Positions 52,134-63,599 of a DNA stretch of 64,000 nt are shown piece after piece. Source of the stretch: Triglochin maritima (lineage: Eukaryota; Streptophyta; Magnoliopsida; Alismatales; Juncaginaceae); contig OY821789.1 in NCBI GenBank assembly GCA_963682175.1, positions 1,550,001 to 1,614,000 of the forward strand. Reading direction: 5' to 3'. Made by a program: the position numbers and the translations under genes. The notes below the pieces were generated by a model that was not told the origin of the DNA, did no database searches, and saw nothing but the letters and a program-made list of their open reading frames with translations. Each line of letters starts with the position of its first letter. Position 1 is the stretch's first letter.

Positions 52134-52821
52134 TGTGATTAAAGTATTTGTGGGATAAAACAGACATTCGGTCCACCAAAAGATGTTCGGTCGACCGAAC
52201 ACACACGAGGAAATTGGGCAAAAGTGTCTGTCGGTTTTCGATCGACCGGAACTTAAGTGATCCGGTCGACCGAATATGAACTCGAGCAATCAGGAAAGTG
52301 TCTATTGTTTTTCGGTCGACCGGAACTTAAGCTTCGGTCGACCGAGGAAGCCCTGGATTGTGATACGATTTGAAGTTCGGTCGACCGTTTAACCCAGTTT
52401 CGCCCACGTTTTGCACTTTTCTCCACTCGATTTTGGTGCAATTAATACTTGTTTTGGCCTACTATATAACGACAATTTCGTCACCCTTTGTCTAAGAACA
52501 ATTAGATTAATTTCTATTGTCTACTTTTGCATTCTTGAGAGAAAAGAGAGAGAACATCTTTGTGGATTCGGTGGGAGCAAATTTAACCGGGTATTCTCGC
52601 CGGTTGTTCGTGTGTCCTGTAAGTCTCTCTTTGTAATTCATTTTCTCTATAGTAGATTGGGGTTGCGTCGTCCGTGGTTTTTTCCCGCATTGAGTTTCCA
52701 CGTTAAATCTTGCTTGTTTTGTGTGATTTAGTGTATGGATTTGCGATTGTGGTTTCTTTCTTCATTGGATTTGCTATTTTCGATTCCACTACGTATTTGT
52801 GATTGATTTTATCCCCTAACA
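52134..52821 (+). repeat. 5' LTR of a decayed Copia element
   Basis: The LTR ends ...ATCCCCTAACA at 52821, two bases before a primer-binding site (TTGTATCAGAGC, 52824-52835, one base off the initiator Met tRNA match). A TATA box TATATAA is at 52464-52470. The left boundary at a TGTGATT near 52134 is a guess because no second LTR is present to compare. Confidence 0.65.
52169..52387. repeat. CGGTCGACCG palindrome array (Copia LTR)
   Basis: Seven sites start at 52169, 52188, 52239, 52263, 52313, 52335 and 52378. Pair spacings are 19, 24 and 22 bp, and the last site is 43 bp after its neighbour. The first and third sites are degenerate (CGGTCCACCA and CGATCGACCG). This is the shortest and most decayed array. 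Confidence 0.8.
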
Positions 52822-52921
52822 ACTTGTATCAGAGCTTTTGGTCCGAATTTTGAGGGTTTTCATCGATCTTTCTAGCAAGTACACATGAGAAATCAATGGA
52901 AGATTGAGAAATTGAGTTGAT

Positions 52922-54899
52922 ATGTGAATTTCGGCTTGTGGCAAGTCAAGATGCACGTAATCCTGGTGCAACAAGAGGTGGAGGACGTTATCGAGGGCAT
53001 GGAAAATTTGCCAAAGGAAATGTCTGATCAAGATATGTTGAAGTTTGATCGAAAGGCGATGTCAACCATTAAGTTATCGTTGTCTGACGAAGTTCTGAGA
53101 GAAGTGTTGAAGGAGAAGACGACTGCAAGTATGTGGAAGAAACTAGAGAAAGTCTACATAAAGAAGTCACTTGCGAGCCAGATTATCTTGAAGAATAAAT
53201 TGTTCCTATTCAAGAGGAAGTCGGGTATGTCCCTTCAGCAACACTTGGATGATTTCAATGCAATCATCATGGATTTAGAGAAAGTGGAAGCAATGTTTTC
53301 TGATAAGGATCATGCGATCCTTTTACTTTGCTCGTTGAATTCTTCATATGATCACTTCGTGGAGACAATGATGTATAGCAGGACCGACATCTCTCTTGTG
53401 GATGTCAAAAGCACACTCTCCTCCAAATCTGATATGAAGAAGAGGTCAGATGGTTCTGAGCTGATCAAAAGTGAAGCACTTGTTGCTCGTGATAAGGTGA
53501 AAGTGAAGAGTTTCTCAAAGAACACCTTTAAGACCAAGTCGAAGGACAAAGATATTATTTGTCATTACTGCAAGAAGAATGGTCACAAGATATCAAAAAT
53601 AAATAAATTACAGAATAGAGAGAAACAGAGGGGTTCTAGTAGTGGTGGTCAGTCAGGTTCGAATATTACCGAGTCCGATTCTGATTTTGTGTTGGCAGCT
53701 ACAGGTTCTTCTGAAGCTTCCGATGGTTGGGTGATTGACACGGCCAGTACATTCCACTTAACTCCGAACAAGCAATGGTTTTCATCTTATGAACCAATGT
53801 CAGGTGGAATGGTTGTGATGGGCAATGGTGACATGTGCGTGGTTGCAGGAATTGACTCTGTCAGATTGAGGACCCATGAAGGCCTAGTCAAGATTTTGTC
53901 AGACGTGCGACATGTTCCAAAGGCGAGCAAGAATCTGATATCAGTAGGTAGTCTGACTGCAAAGGGCTACAAGTTCAGTGGTGAGGATGACTGCATATCC
54001 ATCACCAAAGGATCACTTATTCTGATGAAAGGAAAGAAGCTTGGGCCCAGTAAGCTTTATATGCTTAAAGGAGAAACTGTGGTGGGTGACGCAGCTGTAG
54101 AGTCATCATTGTCTGGCGAGGAAAATGCCCAACTCTGACATATGAGGTTGGGGCACATGAGCGAGAAAGGCATAACAGTGTTGAGTAAACGTGATTTCTT
54201 TGGAAGTCAGAAAATCGGCAGTCTGTATTTCTGTGAATTTTGTGTTTTGGAGAAGCAGAAGGGAGTTAGCTTCTCCGCAGCAAAGCACACCACCGAGGCC
54301 ACTTTAGATTATGTACATTCTGATTTATGAGGACTCTTTCAGATTCCATCAAAAGGTGGAGCTCGCTACATGTTCACATTTATTGATGATTTCTCGAGGA
54401 AGGCGTGAGTTTATATTCTGAAACAAAAGAGTGATGTGTTTCAGAATTTTCAGCACTGGAAGACTATAAAATCAAACAGGAAAGAAAATTAAGGTTCTAA
54501 GGACGGATAATGGTTTGGAGTTTTGTTCCTCAGAGTTTAACGATTTCTGCAAGGATGAAGGAATCGTGAGACACCGAACCGTACGTCACACCACAACAGA
54601 ACGGATTAGCGGAACGTGTGAATCAAACTCTCTTGGAGAGAGCTAGATGTATGCTTATGAATGCTGATCTGACTAAGGATTTTTGTGCAGAACCAGTGTG
54701 TACCGCTTGTTATTTAGTGAACAATTTTCCTCACACCGTTTTGGACATGAGAACACCGGAAGAAGTTTGGTCAAGTGGAGCTTCAGATCTGTCCAAGTTA
54801 AGAGTCTTCGGCAATGTTAGGATCAAAACAAAGTTGAGGTGGGTAAATGTTCTTTTCGAGTTGATCAATAATGTACGTGTATGTACATATGCACTATGA
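52922..54899 (+). pseudogene. Broken Copia gag-pol (Tork/Tnt1-like), truncated in integrase
   Basis: An open stretch at 52924-54138 holds Gag (FGLWQVKMHVILVQQEVEDV onwards), a zinc knuckle CHYCKKNGHK whose last Cys is missing, and a protease-like site with WVIDTAS where DSG/DTG is expected. The original start codon upstream is not evident. After a stop at 54136 the frame continues with the integrase zinc region (MRLGHMSEKG, CEFCVLEKQKG) and HSDL followed by a stop where Trp is normal, another Trp-to-stop change near 54405, and shifts near 54480 and 54580. The integrase ends at a RVFG motif near 54815. Reverse transcriptase, RNase H and the 3' LTR are absent. It cannot encode working proteins. 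Confidence 0.85.
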
Positions 54900-55307
54900 T
54901 TGCAACACAAAACATATACTATTACAATTCAACATCTTCAGGGCTTAGAGGAAGATCTTAAAGTGGGTCAACATATTTATTTGGTGCCCAATTTTTTCTG
55001 GTCCGGCCCAGTCTGTTAAGCTTCAAAGAAAAAGCCTTAGGAGTGAACTATTTTGCATGAGGAAAGGCAGCAAGCAAAATTTAATACTTAATTTACTACT
55101 AATCACAGAGGTAAATCTTATCCAAACTAACACATCTACCATTGTGTTCTTAATACCAAAAAGAAAAGGGTCTGACTGTCTGAGTCTGAGCTAGAGCATG
55201 TTTTTTAAGACAGGAACAGTGGAATACAATACAATTTCCAGCAAACATAGTAAATGATTGGTTGCAGTCTCAAAAAGAACTATTTCCAACGCAATTATCT
55301 TAAACCA
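54900..55307. other. Intergenic, no gene seen
   Basis: AT-rich DNA after the break in the Copia element. Confidence 0.4.
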
Positions 55308-55315
55308 AGATTTTA

Positions 55316-55808
55316 AAACCCATACCGTACCGAATGATTCAACCCGGTCGGACCAGTTGGTCGGATCGGACATAAAAAAATTTCAAAATTTCTTAATTTT
55401 TTAAAATTATAAAATTTGAATATTTTTTTGCAATTCTTACAAACAAAAATCCATCATCGCAAGTATAATGTCATAGATAGTATTAAAGGTTGATTTTAGT
55501 TTTAGATTCCAAACAATGAGTTAAGTAAAGATAGTAAAATTGCTCAATTAAGCAGATTGTGTTTGATATCATGAATTATATTTAACGTTTGATATGTATA
55601 TATTAAATAATTTTACAGAAATCAGTTCAAACGAGTCCGACTACCGGTCCGACCGTTAATATTTATTCGGTCCGGTCCAACTTCGGGTCTCAAAAATGCT
55701 GACATTATGCTAACGTCATCAACGGTCCTACCGTGATTGGACCGTAGTTCGACCACATTGAACCAAAATCAAAATTTTATCGGTTCGATGTTGGTTTCTA
55801 AAACCTTC
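55316..55808. mobile_element. Possible hAT-type MITE
   Basis: 493 bp flanked by TCTTAAAC on both sides (55308-55315 and 55809-55816), an 8-bp duplication. Ends are imperfect inverted repeats (CAAGATTTTAAAACC and, reversed, GAAGGTTTTAGAAACC). The interior near both ends is rich in CGGTCGGACC-like words. No coding capacity. Confidence 0.5.
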
Positions 55809-55816
55809 TCTTAAAC

Positions 55817-57573
55817 ACAATAGTAAACAGGCATGTGATGATGCGCTGGAAGTTGGAACTACCAACCAAAGTCCAACTTGCCATTTGTTTATTTCTTCCA
55901 TCACCAAATCCAATTTCATGAATGGAAAATTTTGAACCAACGTTTGAATAATTAAAGAAAGTAGACGTGGAACTCATGTATCTGTAACGGCAGTGGAAAG
56001 CCTGGTCCGTGATATTTGCTTTGAATCCTTTGATATTAGAGATGGATATATTTGTTAATTTGGTGAGATCGGATTAGGAGAAATTACCGTCTGTGTAAAC
56101 TATTTTTTCGTGGAATCTTCTCTCACCCTCCACTACCAGACACCTTCGACTAACCATTTGTCTACACGCTTTTGTGTCGTTTGAGAGCTGCTCTTATCTA
56201 TGTTGATGTAAATATATTTTATTATTGGAATTTCTACTTAAATTAGTAAAGGTTCGTCCTCTCGTTGCTTAGAAGTTTCATTTACATAATTAATATAGTG
56301 CAGTGAGTAGATATCAATGTTGTAATTTGAGGTTTAAGTTTTTTTAGCTTCTATTTTTGTTTGCTTCATGTTTTAATAGTTTTGTGTTGGACGGCACTTC
56401 TCCATAAACGTCCTTGTCATCTAGTAAGTTCTAATTAATTTTCGTTTTAAATAAGAGAAGGCCCAAAATTGTTGCTATATGCGTAAGATTTCACAATTTT
56501 GATGTTGTTCAAAATCAGGAACTAGTGTCCCTAAATTTGAAGTATCATCTGATTTCAATTCGACTTTCTGATCGAATTTTAAACACCATAATCATACCTC
56601 TTAAATTGTACATCTGCAACAACTTTCTCACACCTTTTCATCAATAAATTCTTAATTCTCAACATGTATTTTGATTTTTTGAATTGATTGTGAAAACACA
56701 TATAAAAGTTATATTAAAATTAGTCATTCATTTGGTTTTGATTTATATCATATTATCATTAAAATTATGTCATATTGTAACCAAATTGGAGCTGAATTTG
56801 TCGCAAAATTAAAACGTAATTATAAAGTTGACTTTATCTCATGCTAAAACACAACACCAAAAAAATAGCATTGAATGCGTTGAAAAACGACAATTTATAA
56901 ATGGAGCAAAGTGAAATGATCCAAAATTTCATAATGATGTTTCCAAATTCAAGGGTTCAAATTGAAATCAAACCTTAGTTTAGGGGGTTACCCTTGTTTA
57001 AAGAAATGAAAGGCTAAGCGTGCAAAAATCAGGAAGCATTGACGTGGTGGATGGTGGTCAACAAATGAGTAGAAAATAATTGATGTTCAGTTCGGTCTGC
57101 ATCTCTGAAACAACATATTTATTCCAAGTGACCAAACCTTACATCTAAATAACGACACTCAATACGATAATATTGGTATTGTTGCCACGTTTGACGCTTA
57201 GAGTTTGACTTATTCAATTGTTGATTCATTGTAAATAACGCTTGTAATTGTTTATTTTGGCACGTTAACACCTCATGGTTGAGATAATCATTTGCTCCTT
57301 ACATTCAAAGTTCAAACCCGTAATGCCTCCAGTTGCAAAACGTGTTATTTAAGAACGTAAAAGTCATAAACCAAGATATTTGTAGCAATAACAGTGCAAA
57401 TTAATTACTCCAATCAAACCTAATAACAATTTTTAAAATCAAAGAAAATATGTGATACCCTCCATCCATTAAACACAATTATTTGAACACAAAAACCCAA
57501 ATGGAACTCCGCTGCTGTAAATCTTCAAACATCATCACTTTGACTGCCTTAGGTCTGACTCGATGGATCTAAA
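55817..57573. other. Intergenic, no gene seen
   Basis: AT-rich DNA with no recognised gene or repeat family. Confidence 0.5.
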
Positions 57574-57695
57574 CTAAAAGGTTGGGTTTCTGCCAAACAC
57601 AATCTTGGTAGTAATCCAAAAATGCCCGACGAAAGCTTCATCGTTTTCCAACCAATCCACAGCACATTGCAAAAGCTCATCTTTTTGCATAAAAC
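57574..57695 (-). other. Unidentified exon-like reading frame
   Basis: After a plausible splice acceptor (TCGCAG) the frame reads FMQKDELLQCAVDWLENDEA, then FVGHFW and KIVFGRNPTF, ending in a stop. Composition looks protein-like (acidic helix, few rare codons) but I do not recognise a family and found no upstream exon. It may be the last exon of a gene lost or hidden in the AT-rich DNA to the right, or chance. Confidence 0.25.
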
Positions 57696-57699
57696 CTGC

Positions 57700-58705
57700 G
57701 ACATCTTTTGTTTATAGAAACGACCCTCTAGTTGTGGTGATTTGTTATATAGTATTTTATAAGCAGTGCATGAATTATTATTATTATATGTATATATAGA
57801 TGGAACATTACTGTGAAACTGTAGGGAATAGGTAATACAAAGGGAAATCAATCTTATTTCCAGAGTGTTGACGTGGAGTGAAGATTTCCAATCTTTAGTA
57901 GTGGCAAGAAGTACAAGAACGAAATTTTAGCTACAAATCAATCTATCATGAGTATACTATCTTGTTATAACCTTAGATTCAGGATGTCTTAAGCCCATCA
58001 ATTGATCAAACACATACAAAACCAAAATGTCAAATTGACAACGACCACAAAAGAAAATAATGAAACAAATAACCAAGGAACCCCATAATGTGTGGGGTCC
58101 ATACTCCATAGTCTCTCGCACTTCATTAGTTTTTTCCCCCGTAACCAAACGTCGTTCCAACTTTGCGTTCTACTCTAAAAAAGGTGGCAGATTAATCGCG
58201 AAAAATCAAATACTACAAACAACAACCTAATAACCAACTCGCCCATCCGACCATGACCTGGTGGGTCCCACAGTTTACCAAGTGAACCCAACGGACTAGT
58301 GGACTGGACCTTTTTTTATATTTAAAAACGGACTAATGGACTTTCGTGGAAAAGGAGAACTAATTATTATTATTATTATTTTGAAATTTAAAGTAATTAT
58401 TTAATAGTTAAGTAATCTGGCATTACTCCTATTTGAGATGGAAGGAACAAAATTCAAACTTGTACATCTTGAAGAGCGGTTTTCCTATTACCCCGTAGGT
58501 GTTTTCATCCCTTCTCCAAGATCTGGATAGCCGTTTGTGGCTTGTTTAATTTTTTATTGTTTTGCATAATACAAATGAAAATGGTCTTTTAACTTTTAAG
58601 TGGGAAAACAAAATTAATCGTTAAGTAATATTTTCCGAGTAAAAGGCCCATACGTAAAGTAAGGCGAAACCCACGTTGACGGTGACAACAAAGCTTGACT
58701 CCACC
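57700..58705. other. Intergenic, CYSTM upstream region
   Basis: No independent gene is supported. The last few hundred bases should hold the promoter of the CYSTM gene. Confidence 0.5.
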
Positions 58706-58708
58706 GTT

Positions 58709-58716
58709 TATAAAAA
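58709..58716 (+). promoter_or_regulatory. TATA box of the CYSTM gene
   Basis: TATAAAAA, 49 bp before the start codon. Confidence 0.6.
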
Positions 58717-58764
58717 CCAAACCACTCCCACCTCAAACCCACATCTCCACCTCCCCCAAACATC

Positions 58765-59687
58765 ATGAGCTACTACAACCAGCAGCCGCCCGTCGGAGTT
58801 CCCCCACAGCAAGGTAACAAACCCTAACCCTAACTTTCTCTTCTCTCCGGATCCGTCATCTCAGTTAGGGTTTTCGTTTTGCCAGGGTATCCGCCGCAGG
58901 ACGGATACGCCAAGGACGCATACCCGCCGCCGGGGTATCCGCCGCAGGGATACCCTCCGGCTGGATATCCGCAGCAGGGAGGGTACGCGCCCCAGGGTTA
59001 CCCGCCGCCGCAGTACGCCCAGCCGCAGCAGCAGCAGAGCGGGAACAAAGTTGGTTGCATGGAAGGATGGTGAGTCCGATCCGTTCGTTTTTTGAGTTTC
59101 TGTTAGGGTTTGAGATTTGTGAGTTTTTGGGGGTTTGAAAGGTGGGAAGATCAGATCGGGAAGGGGAGTTTGGGATTTATCTTTTTTTTTTTTGGAAAAA
59201 GAGAATCGATAGCTTTAAATTAGTTGGTTTTAAATTGTTTATATTATGAAAAATATTTGATTGTAGATGGGGATTTTTAAAACATGAAAAAAGTATTTGG
59301 ATTAGTGGATTTCTTTTTCTTCCTTTTTTTTTGAAAACTTGTTTGGTGTTGATTAATAGAATATAATAGGATCTGTGTGGATGGCGATTGTGTAAGCGCA
59401 CGATAGAGAGATTTGGCGTACGATTGGTATTGGTGGGTTTTCCGTGATTGGATTCGCCTACTTTTCCTCGTGGAGCGTGAAGTTTTCTTTCTGTGAATGG
59501 ATGGAGAGTTGGTCATGCCTTTTCTGTTTTGTGAATATCATTGAAATTAAGGCGCTTTTCATTCATGATTTGAGAAATTATCTGTTTGCCAAATTTAAGT
59601 TAGGAGCAATAAAATTGATTTCGGGTATGTTTGATGTGCAGTTTGGCGGCTCTCTGCTGCTGTTGCCTGTTGGATGCTTGCTTCTGA
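58765..59687 (+). CDS. Cysteine-rich transmembrane (CYSTM) peptide
   Basis: Three exons, 58765-58813, 58886-59069 and 59642-59687, give 92 residues. The protein begins MSYYNQQPPVGVPPQQ, continues with Gly-Tyr-Pro-Pro-Gln repeats (GYPPQGYPPAGYPQQGGY), a Gln run, and ends MEGCLAALCCCCLLDACF. The last exon is only 15 codons and completes the Cys-rich C-terminal segment that defines the CYSTM module, a membrane-associated tail found in plant and fungal stress peptides. Such proteins localise to the plasma membrane and are linked to stress tolerance and pathogen response. The exon 2 to exon 3 join is inside a Cys codon; without it the frame runs to an early stop just past 59070. Confidence 0.92.
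58819..58833 (+). promoter_or_regulatory. Telo-box-like sequence in CYSTM intron 1
   Basis: AAACCCTAACCCTAA sits six bases into the first intron. Telo-boxes (AAACCCTAA) near plant transcription starts are known binding sites for Telobox/TRB proteins. Two units are too few to be a telomere remnant. Confidence 0.45.
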
Positions 59688-60733
59688 GGTCGTGATTCGG
59701 TCCAATGCGACACTGGGATAGAGTTGTGTTTGCTTTTTGCTTCTCAATCAAATCAAAATTTCCATTCATGTGTGTAAACCGGAGTTGTGACTCTTTTCAC
59801 AAATATAATATTTGGTTAAGGAAGGAAAAAGACTATTACCTTCTCTCGTGTATCGTCATACCATATCATATCATCATGTTTTTTGAAAAGCCATATATCA
59901 TCATGTGATGCTTGAGGAAATTACGGAGAACGACTCTTCACTGCAATTAATGCCCCCACATTTGCCAGCTTGCATCGCTGCCGCGGTGATTTTTTGGTTG
60001 GGAATTGTGATAGTTTTGTTTGGTGATGGGCGTGATACGGAAGATAAGCTTCTTAGGCGGCCTATCATTGTCATCAACTAAACTAATGGACAGCTTCGCG
60101 GAGGAAGGACCTCGGGAGGTCCATTTGGTGATGGCATTTTTCCCTCTTTTTTATCATTAGATTTAGAACCCCCAAGTCACAACCATAAGGTAACGGTTCA
60201 AAGAATTCAAATTCAGATACATCTTCCAGAAGTCTGTTAAGCACCCATACAAATACACATTACATATGGCCAATTGAATAAATGTTCTCTCAAAACAATA
60301 ATTAGTACATGTTTATATTTTATTAGTTAAAAATGTATATTACTAGTAATTAGTCTTGGCCCTTGAGTGACCACCTTCCTTGCGGTTTAGGGTATCTTAA
60401 ATCAGTACATTACACATGTTCCAGTAAGCACATTCCACTAGTCCAGTAAGCACATCTAGTCTAGTCTATTAAATCGTGACAATTAGCATTCTGTTAGATA
60501 ACTACTGCATTTGAAATTTAATATTGAGAGGGTAACTTCCTGTTCTAGGAAATTATGATTAGTTTTAAGATTAATACGTAATTCAACAAGAGGTGGAACA
60601 TAAAAAGTGTATGGCCATTTTATTAGTTCTATAGATAATAACTTGCAGATGAAAGTCTACAAAGAAACGAGTTGGGTCAAGCGCACGATACATTCTTGCG
60701 AACTCACTGAAACACTTCCATCAAACTGTTTTT
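59688..60733. other. CYSTM 3' region and intergenic DNA
   Basis: AT-rich DNA with no gene recognised; the first 200 or so bases are probably the CYSTM 3' UTR. Confidence 0.5.
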
Positions 60734-60951
60734 TCACAGGGTTAATGGTCCCTTGGCAGTGATCTGACGACCAATACTAACTCTACCCATCTCGGGTACC
60801 AATTTCTTGATATAGTACTTTGATCCTCGAGAAAGGTTAATTTTTTCCTCTTTTCCATCGGAAGAGACACAATGGAGCATTCCACAAAGCCACGTTTCAC
60901 GAATCTGCATCATCAAAATCAATTAGAGTTTCGTCCTACCATGGTAACAGA

Positions 60952-61468
60952 TGTAAGCGTTCCGAACCCGCATAGAACTCGAGTCTTGATCCGTCTCCCA
61001 CGAACTCACTGGCTCACAACACCCACCTATTATCACAACTTAAGTTGGTAAATGTTGTGACGATTGATTTATATCATTATAACCCATCACAATATTTTTA
61101 TGTTAGACGATGTTGGACTAATGTGTTTGGAGTGTTATAACATACTCCCACTTGAACACCTGATGCCCTCATCAGTGTCAAGTCAAGCAGTCACCAAACA
61201 TTTGTGGGATTCTAGAAGTGACTTTCACAATTTTTGTGTAGCACTAAATTCCCACAACTCCAACTGATTTAAGCTCTAATTCCATCTGTAATGTTCCGTT
61301 TCTGAGTCGGTCCTAATCCATAACTCACTAGCCTACTGATCCACAACAATCACCTATTACTACAAAACTTAAGTTTATAAGTGTTGTGGTAGTAAATCAA
61401 TGTCATTATAACTTACCATGACATTTTTATGTTAGCGATGTGAAACTAATGTGATTGGGGGTGTTACA
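60952..61468 (-). mobile_element. TRIM retroelement in a NAGS intron
   Basis: Direct repeats at about 60952-61142 and 61287-61468 enclose about 144 bp. On the minus strand a decayed initiator Met tRNA site (TGGAATTAGAGCT, near 61272-61284) adjoins the upstream repeat, and a purine-rich GTGGGAGTA tract (61143-61151) adjoins the downstream one. LTRs begin TGTTATAAC or TGTAACACC. Differences between the repeats are many, so it is old. No target duplication was identified. Confidence 0.65.
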
Positions 61469-61780
61469 GTAAATGTGTATCTCTAGGTTAGCAAATGCCG
61501 GTAAAAGAAACAAAGACCAACTCCTAAAAGCTAAAACCAATAGTCTAAACAGCATCAGGCGCTAATCATTAGAGACATGTTGTGTGCTTCCCATCTGTTA
61601 TCCCGTATATCATATATGGGAACCTAATCAGGCAGAAGAAGAAAATTACACCGCTAGAATTCTCGGAATAAACTTTTAAATAACTTCAAGGAGAAAGAGA
61701 TGGTACCAATCTGCTGCACGTGTTGTAAGAAGAAAAAAGTGATTCGAGCCCAAGGGAGGATGCCTTCCTTTCCAGGTAAT

Positions 61781-63157
61781 CTGCAGGAATTTCATCACAT
61801 GAGCCGTCTTATATAATACATTTCATCAGATGATCCGTCTTATATAATACAATTATCAAATCAAAGGATACAGGTGCAACCCAATTTGACAACGTAAGCC
61901 AGCAAACTATGTACAAAGTTTGCTGGATAATGTATTCTGGAAAATACTAGAGAGCAGAAGCTATTTCCGTCAATAAAAAACGACTTATGAGAAGGCGTCA
62001 TGATTAGCTGAAGCATCTTAGAGTACGTATATTTTATTAAAAAATGACAAACTAACTATATATTTTATTTTGTCAAAATCCTAAACCACTTCAACAAACA
62101 TTAAAAGTGATCCCAACAAAATGTGGAATCTCTAGTGGTGGTAGCAATTGTTTGAATTGGAAACAAAGGGATATCTAATTAACAGTGCAGAATCTGAAGA
62201 CACAAATTGGAGATTTTGCTACCACGAACGAAGAGTGTGGTTGGTAGACAGAGTCGGCAGTTCTACACCTTAATATGTGACTAAAGATTGACAGCAATAA
62301 CCAAAGAGAGATGATCAAAAGGGGGTGGTGCAACTGCAAAGCATCAAATTGTATGTATTTTGATTTTTGCAACATGAACGACAATGATTGGCTAAAAACA
62401 TTCTAATTGGCACCATAGAAAATTTAATACCCTCCAAATATAACAATTAATAGTAAGTAATAACTTATTTTTCCTGATATCAAGCATCTCCTCAGATTTA
62501 AGTCAATTATTTAACTGTGCGTTTTAATTTTTTTGTAAAATCAATTACACCCTCACCTACTCAACCATCCACTTTCAATTGTATCACCAAGTTGACCTTA
62601 AGCTGGTTAACTTGTCTTGATATGGTGATTTGTACTATGAAATGTTCCCCCAATGTTCCCCTCACCTACCTTAAGATGAAGACAAGCACACAAGATACAA
62701 TTGACTATTACAGTTGGTCATGGGATTAATCGATGTACAAAAATGGACTCCTTAACTTTCCAAGCCTATCTCGTTGCATCTATCACTTAGAAATTTTAGG
62801 AAGCCCAAAAACAGACAATATGTTAAGTTTACTCTATTGAGTGTAGATAAACCAACTTTAGATAAAGAGGTCAATGAAGGTACCTTGGAAACAAACAGAA
62901 ACGGAAGATTCTTGGTGTTACCAAAAGGCATTGCTCATACTTGGAACATTTGAAATTCATTAATACATATATCCTTAACATTTAATAGCAAGGGCTGATG
63001 GAAACAGGCAACCACTTCCTATTTTGAAATATTGTGAAGTAGGAAATTACTCTTTCCATGTGCAATCTAACCTAAGCCTGGGCAAATCAATATATTCAGG
63101 ATCTCTAACTTGAAGCTTTACAATGTCGAGTGAATTTTAGAAGCTAAAAAACGTAAC
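61781..63157 (-). other. Large NAGS intron
   Basis: AT-rich sequence between two NAGS exons. No other gene was recognised. Confidence 0.5.
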
Positions 63158-63599
63158 AAGCAATTTATCTCCTTGACCATGTCCGCGCAACTCCGGAGCA
63201 ACAGCAAATGCAGCAACTTCTCCACTCTTTTCCTCTAGGAAAGGGAAAAGTGCACCACATGTATGATTGAACCGTCTCTTTCAACAACAATAAAAGAATT
63301 CAATGACTGAAGTAGCTGAAATGTGAAGAGTTGGGAATTAGTTGATAAGATGATTTTTTTAGTTTAATTAATATAACAGGCTAAATGATAAGATTGTATG
63401 CTCGAACTTCCAAGTCACACCAATCTCATAGGACAAGATAGACTAGAAGAAGCTGGGGCAGGAAAAAAGAGGTGAAAGCTCGTATACCTCTTCATCTGTT
63501 CTCCTAATCAGAGCCCCCGACTCTTCTAGTGGTTTGAGTAGTTGTCTTATACCATGAAAATCTGAATCTTTAGCCATTCGAGTTCCTTCATAAATATTG

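Larger units (their letters stand above)
60734..63599 (-). pseudogene. N-acetylglutamate synthase (NAGS), damaged 3' exons
   Basis: Four C-terminal exons are recognisable on the minus strand: 63599-63488 (YEGTRMAKDSDFHGIRQLL, LEESGALIRRTDEE), 63315-63158 (SFIVVERDGSII, then GEVAAFAVAPELRGHGQGDK), 61780-61707 (YLERKASSLGLES, then TTRAAD after a shift) and about 60912-60734 (FVKRGFVECSI, then INLSRGSKYYIKKL after a shift). These are the GNAT acetyltransferase part of plant chloroplast NAGS, which makes N-acetylglutamate in the first step of arginine synthesis. Each of the last three exons carries a single-base shift (near 63262, in the A6 run 61733-61738, and in the T6 run 60841-60846), and the third join makes TGA where a Trp codon is expected. 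The 5' exons are outside the window. Either a pseudogene or poor consensus sequence. Confidence 0.75.
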
